NCBI GenBank assembly: GCA_964036275.1
Contig: OZ038439.1
Span: 12,691,095-12,755,094, forward strand
DNA: 64,000 nucleotides
Reading direction: 5' to 3'
From: Litoditis marina
Taxonomy: Eukaryota; Nematoda; Chromadorea; Rhabditida; Rhabditidae
Shown here: piece by piece, positions 34,322 to 46,100 of the stretch
Numbering within the stretch: the first letter of the stretch is position 1
How the letters are laid out: the number at the start of each line of letters is the position of its first letter
Program-made: the position numbers and the translations under genes
Notes under the pieces: generated by a model
What the model was told of the DNA's origin: nothing
Database searches by the model: none
What the model saw: the letters and a program-made list of their open reading frames with translations, nothing else

Positions 34322-34724
34322 GTTTACATGAACTGAATAAGGCGAGAACGATGAAAAATCGTACAAATTTGGAATATTTCACGTACAAGGAGAAAACATA
34401 TCAGGATGGTAACCTGTAGGCAAGAAAAACGAGATAACCATTTAGGCAAGGATCGTTCCCACGATCCTTCCATAATGGTTATCTAATTTCCCTCGTAACA
34501 TGCGCTTTGTAGTTTGATCATACCATAGACTTCCATAGTATATACATTTGTCTTCATCATACAACCATCGCACATTAATAAGTTAGTTATATACAATCAT
34601 CCATAGTTAATACCATTCACAATCTATACAATTGTATGATAATAGACATATTAGATTTTCCCACCACACACTTCCTTTGATGTCTCATGTTCATTATAGT
34701 CCACACTGTTCATTATTGTTCATT
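34322..34724. other. Intergenic, no gene
   Basis: AT-rich sequence between oac copy A and the 62-bp inverted-repeat end. A hairpin AGATAACCATTTAGGCAAGG ... CCATAATGGTTATCT lies at 34430-34482. Confidence 0.4.
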
Positions 34725-36233
34725 ATATAAGGCGGGGTCAATTAAAAAAATTTGGAAAGTCGCCGAAAACCAGGAAACGTGCCAAACGGCGCTCATGGAA
34801 AAAGCGGTCGACACGAGTGAGTGAGTTGGCACAGAACTGGAATATTTTTCAGACGAAAGCGACTGCATGTCTGAATTGTGGGTGTTGCTTGATACTCGGG
34901 TTGTCAATAGTACAGTGAGAACAAGGATGAGTAGTGACCACTTTATTGCGAATCAACAACAGACAATGCATTCAAAAAGTACCTGATTTGACATCTTTCA
35001 AACTAAAAACAGACATACGAGAAATTCCAAAGCTAAAAATTACCAGTTTGAAAAATGCTAAAAATAGACATCCAAGAAATTCCAAAGCTAAAAATTACCA
35101 GTCGACAAATTCTGAAAATAGACATCCGACAAATTCCAAAGCTAAAAATTACTCGTTTGACAAATGCCAAGACATTGCTTCTTGCTTTGAAATTTGTCAA
35201 GTAATGGTGTGCCTCAATTATTAAATTTCAAAACACAAATTCTGTGATTGGCACATGCCAAAACGGCAATTTTAACAACCTAGCTTAAACAACATAAAAG
35301 TATTACGAAAAATAGATAAAAGCGAATTACAAACATATTGAATAATGAAACAACACATGTTCCGAAAATAATTCAATTAGGAATATAAAAAGGTAGCTAG
35401 AGCTAGTGTTATGAAAAAGCAAGCTACTTGAGATGTGGTTCGCTATAAAAAAAGAAGTTAAGCTTGAGAACATTGATAATGTTTGAGTTAGCGAAACCGA
35501 AAAGCCTATTGTGAACGGGATTGCAGGTACATATTACATTTGCAAGGCTTTTCGCTAACTCAGATACAGAATGCTGAGAAAAGAAACTTGGCGGCTAGTA
35601 ACCCACCCAAAGCGCTAGTAGCGGTTCGATCGAACAAAGGTTTGCTTATACCCATTTAGTAGTGACCTAGTGACTTGATTTTCGATAGCCGTTTAGCAAA
35701 TGGATACCAAGTTACTATTAACGGCTATAAAACAACTACCTCGAGTTCGCGAAAATGGAAAAAAATTCACAAAATGCTACTAGTTTTCTACTAAATTGCT
35801 AGCTAGTTTGGACAAACCTCTACCTACCACTACTAAACAGCTAATAGCCGTTCCATCGGACGGCTACTGGTGATTAATTACTGTAGAAATAAACCAGGTT
35901 AATCAACGTGTTAATCCCTATTTTTTTTAGCAAAACCGCAGTTTAACAATCAGTCAATCGCCCTCAACAACGGAGAAACAAAGAAATTATATCCATTTAA
36001 GCATTACTTCGACGTGAAAATAGCAAATCCACTCCATTACAAAACAAATCTCAGAAGAATCTAATTTGCTATGTTCAATCGAATTTAACAATATTTCGTA
36101 AAAAGAGCGTATTAATACAGATTTACGGAACTGAAAGTCAGAAACTGATTACTAATCTTAAGAGCATACCTATTACCTAGCAGAAACACAGAAAAAGAGA
36201 GCGTCAAAAATACTAAACGGAGTGAACTGTCCG

Positions 36234-37510
36234 GGCAGCGAGTGACAGACCAGCAGCGTGGTATCCATTTGAGTGGACTACTTTTGGGCCGGAATAGCGA
36301 ATGGGAATAATGCTTCGTCCGTATCTGAAACAGAAACTGTACTGAACAATAATGTGTGAATCAATACACATTCGTCATAACCCTACAAAACAAGAAACGT
36401 GATCAAAATAACCTTATAATGGCGCGGAGCGCGGTTTGAGCATACATCAGAAAGTTTGTCCGAATAGCCATGGAAAATAGAAAAACGAGCTACTTTTTTG
36501 TCATAAATGGGGAAACATTTCTACTTTCGATGCAAAATCATTAAATTTCACGCATTTAAGTATAAAAACGCACTCCTTCTTGTCGAATAGTTCGACCTCA
36601 ACCTAACTGGTGTATGTATGAACTAGAGTAGTGTTTTCTACCCTATCCAAGTTTCCACGGCAATCCTCACAGAAAAAAATAGAAGAACTGAGCATACACT
36701 GGTAAGGTTTGACTATTCGACAAAATAAGTCCGTTTTAAACTTAGACCCGTGAGAGTTGATTTTGCATCAAAAATAGACAATATCACTTGTTTTCAATTG
36801 AAGAGGAGCCCACGTTTCGATTTTCTCCGGCTAATCGAACAATTTTATTAAGGTATGGGACTGAGTGCAAACAGTTTCAAATGTTTAGACCTAAGTTGAT
36901 TGACACTTACACTTATGGAGCATGTTGCATGTACTCAACTCAACTAATTGAGACTAATAGCTTATATAACTCGCTCCTACTACTACATCAGAGTAAATTG
37001 AACATATTCCGTGAGCTACCTGAAAAAAACGCACTCAAGTCGGCTTATATTTAGAGCGCTACGAGATTACGCGACAACTCGCCCTCGCGTGTGTGACACC
37101 TGAATACGAATCAAAAAGTACCACCTTTAAAATGTTGCTTAACAGCCACACATTTGATAGAAACAATGAATGTCTGAGAATAACCATACAACTAGCAAAT
37201 TACTATCCCCTCTTCTAATTCCAACTCGATTCTGAAGTTGTCTACTATATCAAGGGAGGAACAAATCTAGGCATCCGCTTAATTCTAAAGTTTAGGCTGG
37301 TTTGAGTCATTTTTGAGCAGGGGGACAAGTTGTGACCCACAAAACGAGAACGAGATGTCCACAATCAGCCGCAAAAGCTGCATGATGTGACGAAGCTAGA
37401 GAATTATAGATTGAAGACTCACCCTTGTTAAACTCGAACTCCATCTTGTGATGAGCGCCTCGCAGCATGTCAGTGATGCGGGTAATCATTCCGAAACCTT
37501 CAAGAAACAC
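36234..37510 (-). CDS. Possible two-exon gene end, unrecognised (partial)
   Basis: A minus-strand exon around 37421-37500 reads GFGMITRITDMLRGAHHKME then FEFNK and ends AAG G|GTGAGT in phase 1. The next good acceptor (TTTCAG, exon starting at about 36326) continues in phase as DTDEALFPFAIPAQK and stops. In another phase the same downstream segment is open for about 37 codons (YGRSIIPIRYSGPK...), so the frame is not certain. Upstream exons were not found. It lies inside the inverted-repeat-bounded stretch. No family recognised. Confidence 0.35.
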
Positions 37511-39530
37511 ATGTAGTCATGTCAAATAAGTAATAAATATGAATAATTGCGTCTAAAAGAACAATTAAAAAGAAAAAATAACATAACTCGGTTTAAAAAT
37601 TTTGCAAAAAAGGCTGCAGACGTGCACAGGAAAATGCAGAAAATACACGCGCAGGCTACGCATTACATTTTTCGTTACACGTCATCATTAAAAAGTTGAA
37701 ATTTTTCAAAATTTTTATTCTAAATGTAATTCTTTCATGTTTATTTTGTTTAGTTTGTTTGTAAAGCATGATATACATTAGTCTCCAGCTATTTTAGTTA
37801 GTATGATGCTCGCCCAAGAATTGTTTCGAGTGAAGTTGACGTTTTTTACATTCTAGCCGTGTTTTCCTGAAAACGGTGTTTCTCACTTTATATTAGACAG
37901 CGCATTTTTAATTGTTTCTCAGAATAATGTTCTGTTTCTCACGTATTCTCAATTTCGTCATTCGATTTTGTCGTTTATGTTAATGTTAGGAAGTTTACTA
38001 TATTCCGGCTGTGTTTTTCAGATATAATTGCCGATATGAAGGCAGTATGGTTATCACTCAGAAGATTGGATGAGTTCGAATTTCAATGAAGTAATCATAA
38101 GTAAGTTTATGGTTGATTGGCATTGTTGATTTCGCGATTTTATCAAAAATACCCTAGATTTGATGCTAGAATCCGGAGTGTCTTCATTGTTGATTAAGAG
38201 TCGAATTAGGGGAGATGGATAAAGTTTCCGGAACCAGCGGAAAAAGGTAGTTATAGGCATTGTGCTGCCGGATCGAGCGTTTGCTGCCAAAGTCGGCAGC
38301 AAAATGCTGCGAATTCTTGCAGTTTTGCATTTTGCAACTGCACATGACGTCACTAGTTTATCATATTCCTCAAAATCTCGAAAAGTGCTAAAAGTCAACC
38401 GTTTTATATGATCAGATGAAATCTTTGCTCGAAATTTGCATTTTTCATGTCGGAATTTGACTCTTATGTATGTAGAAGTTAATGGTGTCGTATCGGATTT
38501 TCACCCTGTATAGTTCGGAGAGATATCTGACACCAGTGGCCGTATTTTGTATGCTTAAATAGGCGGGCAACCTATTTGAGCGAAATTTCAATGTTCGCGT
38601 TATAATTCATGTTACGGTTATTTTTTTATATTTTCTGCTAATTGAGTGCATGTTTGCTAGCTTCACATGTATGCAAGATAAACTTCAAAGCAAGTGAATG
38701 AGTAGTCCGTGGTAAATTATTTGAATTCTGCTCAAATAGCTTACCCGGCTGTTTGAGCTTAAAAACTACGGCCACTGAACAGAAATGTGTAATGTGTAAC
38801 CACCAAAAGGAACAAAAATAACATGTTTCACCATTTTATTGTTCTCCTACACAATGCACTTATTCTTTCAAGCAGGTTTAGACACAAAGAGTAGCATTAC
38901 TAGGGTGATAGTAATAATGACTCATATATAATGTATTTGTTCATTTTACAGGTCAGAGGGAGTATAGGCGTCATTCGGATGGATCAAGTATGGATAACCA
39001 GAACACATCGTAGCGCATTGTAAATATTGTGAGTTTTTCAACACTAATTGTTCTTTTTGAGTGTTCAGGGTTCAAGTTTTAGGTAAAACATTTTAATGTC
39101 ACGTAGTGAAGTGAACGTGCGTAATTTTAAAAGCGTACTTTCGTTTATCGAAGTTTAGCCATTACTATCTATTTGTGAGCAAACGATTGTTCATTGCGAA
39201 CCCCTCATTCCCTCATATAGTTTTTGTCCTTATCACGGTAGCAACAATCGATATGCCAAGATAATAATAACGTCTTCACAAATTTTATTAATTTCTCAGA
39301 TGACATGATAGTAAGGTGAATTTTCTGTTTATTTGGATCATTTTATTATAGACACTTGATCATCTGAACCTGAACACAAATGAAACTTGATCATCTAAAC
39401 AGTCAAAATCTATCAACTCCCGGTTTCCAAAAATATGTTGCTCAACAAACAACAATGTCGTTGGTTTTGTAATACTTTGATTGTGTCCAGCTCTACTTCT
39501 TAATTTTTGCATTCATCGAATAAATTTTAG

Positions 39531-39663
39531 GCGTCCATTCTGTTGGTTTCGTTCGCGGGATCTCTTGAAGCGTCCACCTCAGTAATTCGGGAGTACTCCG
39601 TGCAAACTACACCAGAATTTGGGACAGTTCTTCGCAATGTGCGCACCTCTACCGTTTCGGCGG
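39531..39663 (+). CDS. Possible isolated exon, secreted-protein-like
   Basis: Follows AATTTTAG and ends GTTTCGGCG|GTACTC. The open frame reads ASILLVSFAGSLEASTSVIR then EYSVQTTPEFGTVLRNVRTS. The start resembles the end of a signal peptide with a Ser/Thr-rich continuation. No partner exon could be joined, so this is tentative. Confidence 0.25.
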
Positions 39664-40682
39664 TACTCTGTTTGTTTTCTACTTTCTATTATAATTTATT
39701 GTGGCTTGTAGCGTATGAGATTCTTTTTCTCATGAATTACATTATTTTTAGTCTTATAGGTAGTAAAAGTTACTTAGTTTCAGTAACGTCGGTTAGAAGA
39801 CCAGTTTTATTCTTTCCGAATCGCAGATTTGCGTTTGATAGTTTCATTGCTTAATGTACACTGTTCTTCAATGGAACAATAAGGTAATTAGTGTTAAAAA
39901 ACGGTTAGTTTGCTTCATTCTAAAGTATTCTAACAATTTTTTTGTAGAAACCTAAAAAATATGGCTTTGAAACGTTCCAAATTGTAATTTGGGTTTTGGA
40001 ATATGTCAAATTCATATTTTCTTGTTTTGGAACATTTTGAATATATATGTAGCTTTTGGCATCTTTCAATTGTATCAACTTTTGGAATGTGTCAGGTTTG
40101 CATTTCTCTGTCTAGAAAGGTTTCAAAAATCTAGAGATTTGAAACATTTTAGATTAGTTTTTAGGCTATGATATTTGTTAAATCTTTGCTTATCTTATTG
40201 ATACATTTCATAATGTGTTTCTTCTCGAAAAAGTTTAACGAAAATAGTTGTTTGGATTTTATAATTCGAAATATAGGTCTTTGACACATGTTAAATGATT
40301 GCTTTTTCGTTTGGAAACTTTTTAAATAGCAATATATCTGTTGGAAATGTGTCAGATGTGTTTTATTCTTGTAATAAGTGTTTCATTCCTTGATCAGTTT
40401 GTCTGTTTGTTATGATGTGGTAATAAATGTTCCTCACAAATGTGTTTGTTTTTTATATTCAAAATTATGGTTCCGGCTTTACAAATCTTCCACAGGTGCA
40501 AGCGGGTGGCAATTGCAGAGACAGAAAACAACCACCGTGTCCGAGTGATTTCGGGCGACACGGCCTCCTCATTTGGCACAAAACAGCGATATTTTTCACG
40601 GAGTACCAAAATACAGAAAATTTGGCACGTTTCCTGGTTTTCGGCGACTTTCCAAATTTTTTTAATTGACCCCGCCTTATAT

Positions 40683-43155
40683 GGTTTTTTTTAAGAGTGC
40701 TTTTCCCATCTCTCGGCGTTGACCTTTAACCTCTCAATTACCATTCTAAGGTTCTCGTGTCTTATTGTCGACCCTTGTGAAGTGAACCCGCATAGACCTC
40801 CGGTGTTTTGTTGAGTGTGACTACCAAAAACTATATATAGTCTTTGCCGTGTCGAGTTCCATTCAGAGCGGCTCCTAAATATCCCCCTGGCAGACTGACC
40901 TCTGTTCACTCTAAAGGATATCTCATCTAATCTCTACTTTTGCGAATCTCACAACAGGGACTAAGCTACAACGTACGGAGCCCCAAGCTCCAACCTTTCA
41001 TGGAGGTTCCCGGTCCGAACTTCCGATTAGGATGCAGAGTTTCTGTAGTTTGATTCTTGTTTGATACACGGAAAGAAATTGATCGAACCTGTTTTCGAAA
41101 GTTGTATATATGTTTAACTTTTGTATATGTCGTATGGGAGCAGTTTTAAACGATGTCGAAATTGTACGGTTACCAGTGCCACGGTTTGACTGCTATTTTT
41201 CATGCTTGTGAATACGTGTAGTCCAAACATTTTAGAGTTGCACTCTTCTCTTTTTGGTATAAAAATGTTTTAGATTCTTGTGTTTTCGCAATATGGGATT
41301 CAATTTATAGACGTCCTCATTTCTGGGTGGAGTACTACAGTATGCACTTTTGTAATCCCTTTTTGGAAAATTCTTTTGTAGACGATTTGTAGTGAAAGTC
41401 AGATAGAAAATGGGTTTTCTGTCGAAATATTCAAACTGTCAGAGCCAGCGAAGGAACGGAAACTACTACAGATTTGGACGATATTCAAAATCGATGGGGG
41501 TGATAACATTACTGAATAATGAGTTCAAGTACAATTGTGAAAAATAAGTTTGGATTTGTGCACGTTTACTCGGACATACCCTAGGTGACCAAACCTTGCT
41601 ATAGTAGATATCTCCTCGAACGCCGCCTCAAACTTCAAACACAGCTAAATAGAAGAACACCGTATTCGCTCTTTCACGGAAAACAAACCCCATATTCTGA
41701 TATTGTGCCAACGCCAGGAATTATAGTAGCATTCGCACGGTGTGATAGTCGCAGTGGGATCGGAACTATATATAGGTATTTGCCAAAAATGGGTGTGAGA
41801 GTGAAGTTTGTATCTTTAATTATGAGCAGAAAGTGAAAAACACGGATTTTTTTGAACTTTTCTGCACGAAATGTTTCCATTGATTTTTCCCAAAACCCGT
41901 GGTACTCTATTTGAAACCCTTCAGCCATTCGCAAGTTCTACTTTCCCAGTTCCTATAAATAAGTATTTTCTTAAAGATGGCCTGGCAGGAATCAAATCTC
42001 ATGCCTTGCGCTCCACGTTTAATTCCCGTTTAATTCCCTTGCTCCAACTCGAATCCGCCCAAAAACGAAGTTTTCGAATATGCGCTAATGAACTGTGATT
42101 AAATGATTCACAAAATGTGAATAAATTAATTTTTGTAGCGCATTTGCATCGGAGCAACGGAATTAACCGTGGAGCGCAAATCACCAGATTTGGTTCCTGT
42201 CAGACCACCTTTAATCACTCACAGAACAATCCTCAAAAACATGTTAAAACTTTCTTGGCTTCTCGTGTCTGTTAACAATGTTACTAAACAAAGTTGATCA
42301 TTGAGTTTGGAATGTAGCAGCTGTGATGTTCAACAAACGTTGATAAAAGCGTAGTATTTAAATGCTCTCTGTTATTTTGAGAAAATTAGAATGATCCTTC
42401 AATTGCTGCAAATCTCTCTGTGAGCTTCAACAGCTGAATAAACTCCGAGCAATTTGAGCTTCCGAAGAGAGTTGTATTTTCGCGCCGACGTGGCGCAACG
42501 TTCATCGTACGCAATATAAAAGGTGGCAATGTTTGCTCAACAGCAGCTTTGTCTTTGTTCAGACGGTTTGATCTATCGTATTCGACAGTATGTAGTCTAG
42601 ATATACTAGGAGTCAATTGCAATCACTCAAAGTTAGCATTCTGATGAGGCATCATGCACTCTGTCATTGAACGTTTCTGAGTTCTGCTGTGTTTAACATG
42701 TTCCACGTGATTGTGCGATTGACAAACAGTAAATAGGAACTGGCCATTCAAAAAAGTTGTAAAAATGCCTCCCTTTCTTGTTCTAGAACAAAACTGTTAG
42801 TATGATGATAGAAAACGTTTAATTTTTACATAAGAACTGGTCATTAAAAAACGGTGAAAGTGCCGTTCTTTTTCGCTGTAGAACAAAAGTGTTGGTTTTG
42901 TTTTAGAATTTTAGAGTTTCAAAAGTGTTAGTTTCAGAAGTGTGAGTTTTGTTTCCGTTGTTGAGTCAGAATCAGGGTCGAAACGATTTTTGAGTACATA
43001 TTTTACTGAGCACATTCATATAACTATAACATCCAAAACGTCCTAGTGACACAATATATTTTGTTCAAATAAATAACCGCATATATTTACTGTAATATTC
43101 CACACAAGAGTGAAGTAGAGTATAAAAGAAACGAAAATTCAAACGTTTTCCCCAG
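40683..43155. other. Intergenic upstream of oac copy B
   Basis: No exon supported. A MITE lies at 42604-42729. Repetitive segments at 41840-42180 and 5690-5800 share TTTTTGTAGCGCATTKGCATC. Confidence 0.4.
42604..42729 (+). repeat. GTCAATTG/GTCACGTG MITE, copy
   Basis: TAGGAGTCAATTGCAATCAC start and CCACGTGATTGTGCGATTGA end with the GAACGTTTCTGAGTTCTGCT core. Confidence 0.75.
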
Positions 43156-46100
43156 ATGTCGAGAGCAAAACGTCAGGACCTGCAAGGAATTCGTGGATTT
43201 GCTATTATCGCAGTTCTGTTATTTCATTTTTTCCCGAAACAATTTCCAAATGGTTATATTGGAGTCGATCAGTGAGTTTTCGTGAACAATGAACATTTTT
43301 TCGTATAAATTTTGGGAGTCTACAAGGCATGCAACACAAGACAATAAGTATAGAGTGAGAGTTGGGCCCGTTTCTCTGCTTTCTTACAATCTCACTTTCT
43401 TACAAAAAATCTCACTTTCTTACAAAAAGTCTGACTTTCTTACAAAAGATCTGACTTTCTTACAATTAATCTGACTTTCTTAGAATCACTCTTACTTTCT
43501 CAAATGAAACTCACTTTCCGACAAAAAATCTTACCCAAAATGTGAAAATGTGACCATCGGGGTGAAATTTTTATTCTTCCCCCATTCAACAGAACTTCGT
43601 TTTTATGAGATTCCATCCCGAATTTCATTAATTCGGGAAATTTCGATTTTCGCCACTCTCCCCTCCATGGTAGTTTGCCCCCCCCCCCCCCCAACCGCAA
43701 TTCAATGTCCCAATGTATTAATGTCTCGTGTAATTAAAGTAGACCGGAACACAACTTGAGCAGAGGTTTCGTTTGAGGCTGCTTTCAACTGTATTGAGAT
43801 CGGAGAGCACAAGTAACTCGTATATTAGTTTGATCAGTCCAAGTGCCATTCTCATGATAATGCCGCGCGACACGCAACGCGTCCAATCAAAAGTAGGATA
43901 CAGCAGCTTTACGAGAAACGATATTGCTCTCCGGTCTCCTTTAAGGAGCCATGTAACTTTCATAATTGTAGAGGTAAAAGTACTACGGGACTAAATTTCA
44001 GCATAAGCAAAAACTGAAGGGTGAAAGCAAAATGTTCCCCAATAATTTCGACATATTCATTTATATGATTTTTTGAATTCATTAACCGCCAGTAAGCAGT
44101 ATATTAGCCAAAGCTTTCAATGTTGAAGCCATACAAAGTCTTATATTTCTCCATTTGACACCTGAAATTTGAGTTTTCTCATGTGATAAATCATCAAGAA
44201 TAGACGGTGAACTCTGTTCCACCAGTCGATGCAGTAATCAGTATTTTCAACAAACCGTTCATAATTTTGCTTTCAAACTTCCAGAGTTCGTAGTAGTAAA
44301 GGTGTAGGAGACACTGTGGTTGTTTATCACTGTTTGCTCATACAGAAGTAAGATAAAACCGAAGAGAACTCAATTTCTCCACTCCCAAGAAATATTTTAG
44401 TTCAAAGGAGAATGTAAAATGAGAAAAAAAGAAGTTAGAAACTGAACTTTGGCAAAATTGGACCTTTTCGAGAAGGTAAGATTTTTTGGTGAACGCATGA
44501 ATTTTCCTGAGAAAGTAAGATTTTTCGTGAGAAAATGGGAATTTCGTGAGAAAGTGAGATGTTTCGTGAGAAAGTAAGACTAATTGTAAGAAAGTCAGAT
44601 TTTTTGTAAGAAAGTCAGATTTTTTTTGTGAGAAAGGAAGATTGTTGGTAAGCAGAGAAACGGCACCAAAGAAGGAAAATTTATAGAGAAACATCGAGAA
44701 AGAGAGAGAAAAGCGGGAGGGAGATAATACAATATGATGAAATAGAGAGAGAGAGAGTGAGAGAGAAATATAAAAGTAATGTTTTGCAGATTCTTCGCGC
44801 TCTCCGGTTATTTGATAGCAATGGTGTTGAACAAATCATCTGCTATAGATCTTGAGTCCATGAGATCTTTTTATTATCGACGAATAAAGCGAATTATTCC
44901 TCTCTATGCACTGGCCATTCTCGCAATTTCACTAGCATTGTTGAGAATATTTGGAGAAGATAGTTTCGATAAGAACGTGGGATCCGCGTGGTCGGCGTTG
45001 ACTCTGACGACCAATTTGAGAGGAAATGACCCCGAGAAAGAGTATATGGCATTGGTTAGTTTTGTTTATGGACTTCCTGACTTTTTGAAGTTAGTAGAAC
45101 CGAACAAGAGAATGAAAATGAAAAAGTAAAAAGAACAAGTTCTTCTTCTGTAAACTTCGAAGATCTGTATTAGCAGAAACAAGAAATTGAAGGATACTCA
45201 TGTCTCTCGTGGAGGGTGAAAACTGCGGCATGTGAAGTTGGTTTTTTTGTGAACTAAAAATGGCTAGTTGATAAACCATTCGAAAGACGCATAATGGACA
45301 TTGGGAAGTTTTCTGTGAATGGTTCAATGGAATCAGTATTTAACTGATTGAAAAAGACAACAAAAATACAATGTAATGTTTATTTGAATTTTAGCTAACG
45401 TTGGCGGAGGATGAATTCGCCCACACCTGGTCGCTGGCTGTGGAAATGCAGTTCTATCTACTTGTCCCAATATTCTTTTGGGTTTTACGGAGAATTCCAG
45501 TTCAATTCAGAAGTTACTACATTGGCTCGATTGATGAGTTATTGAAATTAATTATTTCAACTCAAATGTTCTCAACGACAATTACAAAGTAGTTAAATAA
45601 AAAATAACTCTGAGAGATTACAGCTTTTTGTACTATGCTGTCATAAAATTAGAAATGTATTCCCGTTCTTATAATCTTTATTGAATTTAACCGAAACTAC
45701 GATGAACCATCAATAGTCGAGCAGTCTTTTCCATGTCTCCAAAAATATGCTGAGGAAGATTTCTGAATTTGTAGTATGCTGTTATAATACTTGAAATGTA
45801 TAGGGTTCGCTTTCTCGAGAGCAGGTCTTTACGGTGTACTTTAACCTTGCTTGTTGTGTTGATAGTCTGTTCCTTATGGTATTTGGTCAATATTCATTAA
45901 TAAATATCGTGTATCGAGATCAAACTACAGAAAGTATCTGTTCACTCACCATATTTCAGTTCTTCTCTCCGGCGGTTACCATATTACCGCCGACGAGTAC
46001 ACTGCATTCAACAGTGTCTTTGCGAGACTGTGGCAGTTTTTCAGCGGTTAGTTATTTTATACGTTCGATTGTCAATTCAATTCTCCTTCACGAACTGTTG

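Larger units (their letters stand above)
34725..40682. mobile_element. 5.96-kb stretch bounded by perfect 62-bp terminal inverted repeats
   Basis: 34725-34786 (ATATAAGGCGGGGTCAATTA ... GTGCCAAA) is the exact reverse complement of 40621-40682. The left interior carries three tandem repeats of about 65 bp (AGAAATTCCAAAGCTAAAAA, 34960-35165). The right interior carries TTTGGAACATTT/TTTGGAATGTGTCA repeats (39940-40350). No transposase or recognisable element gene is seen. A target-site duplication is not clear. It may be one non-autonomous transposon or two separate related ends. Confidence 0.55.

Noticed and set aside
38054..38398. Minus-strand 114-codon ORF
   Set aside because: No recognisable domain, no splice context and composition like the surrounding noncoding DNA; I could not support it as a gene.
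43365..43525. CRISPR-like array of CTTTCTTACAAAAA repeats
   Set aside because: Units are contiguous without unique spacers and occur as inverted arrays in an intron of a eukaryotic gene.
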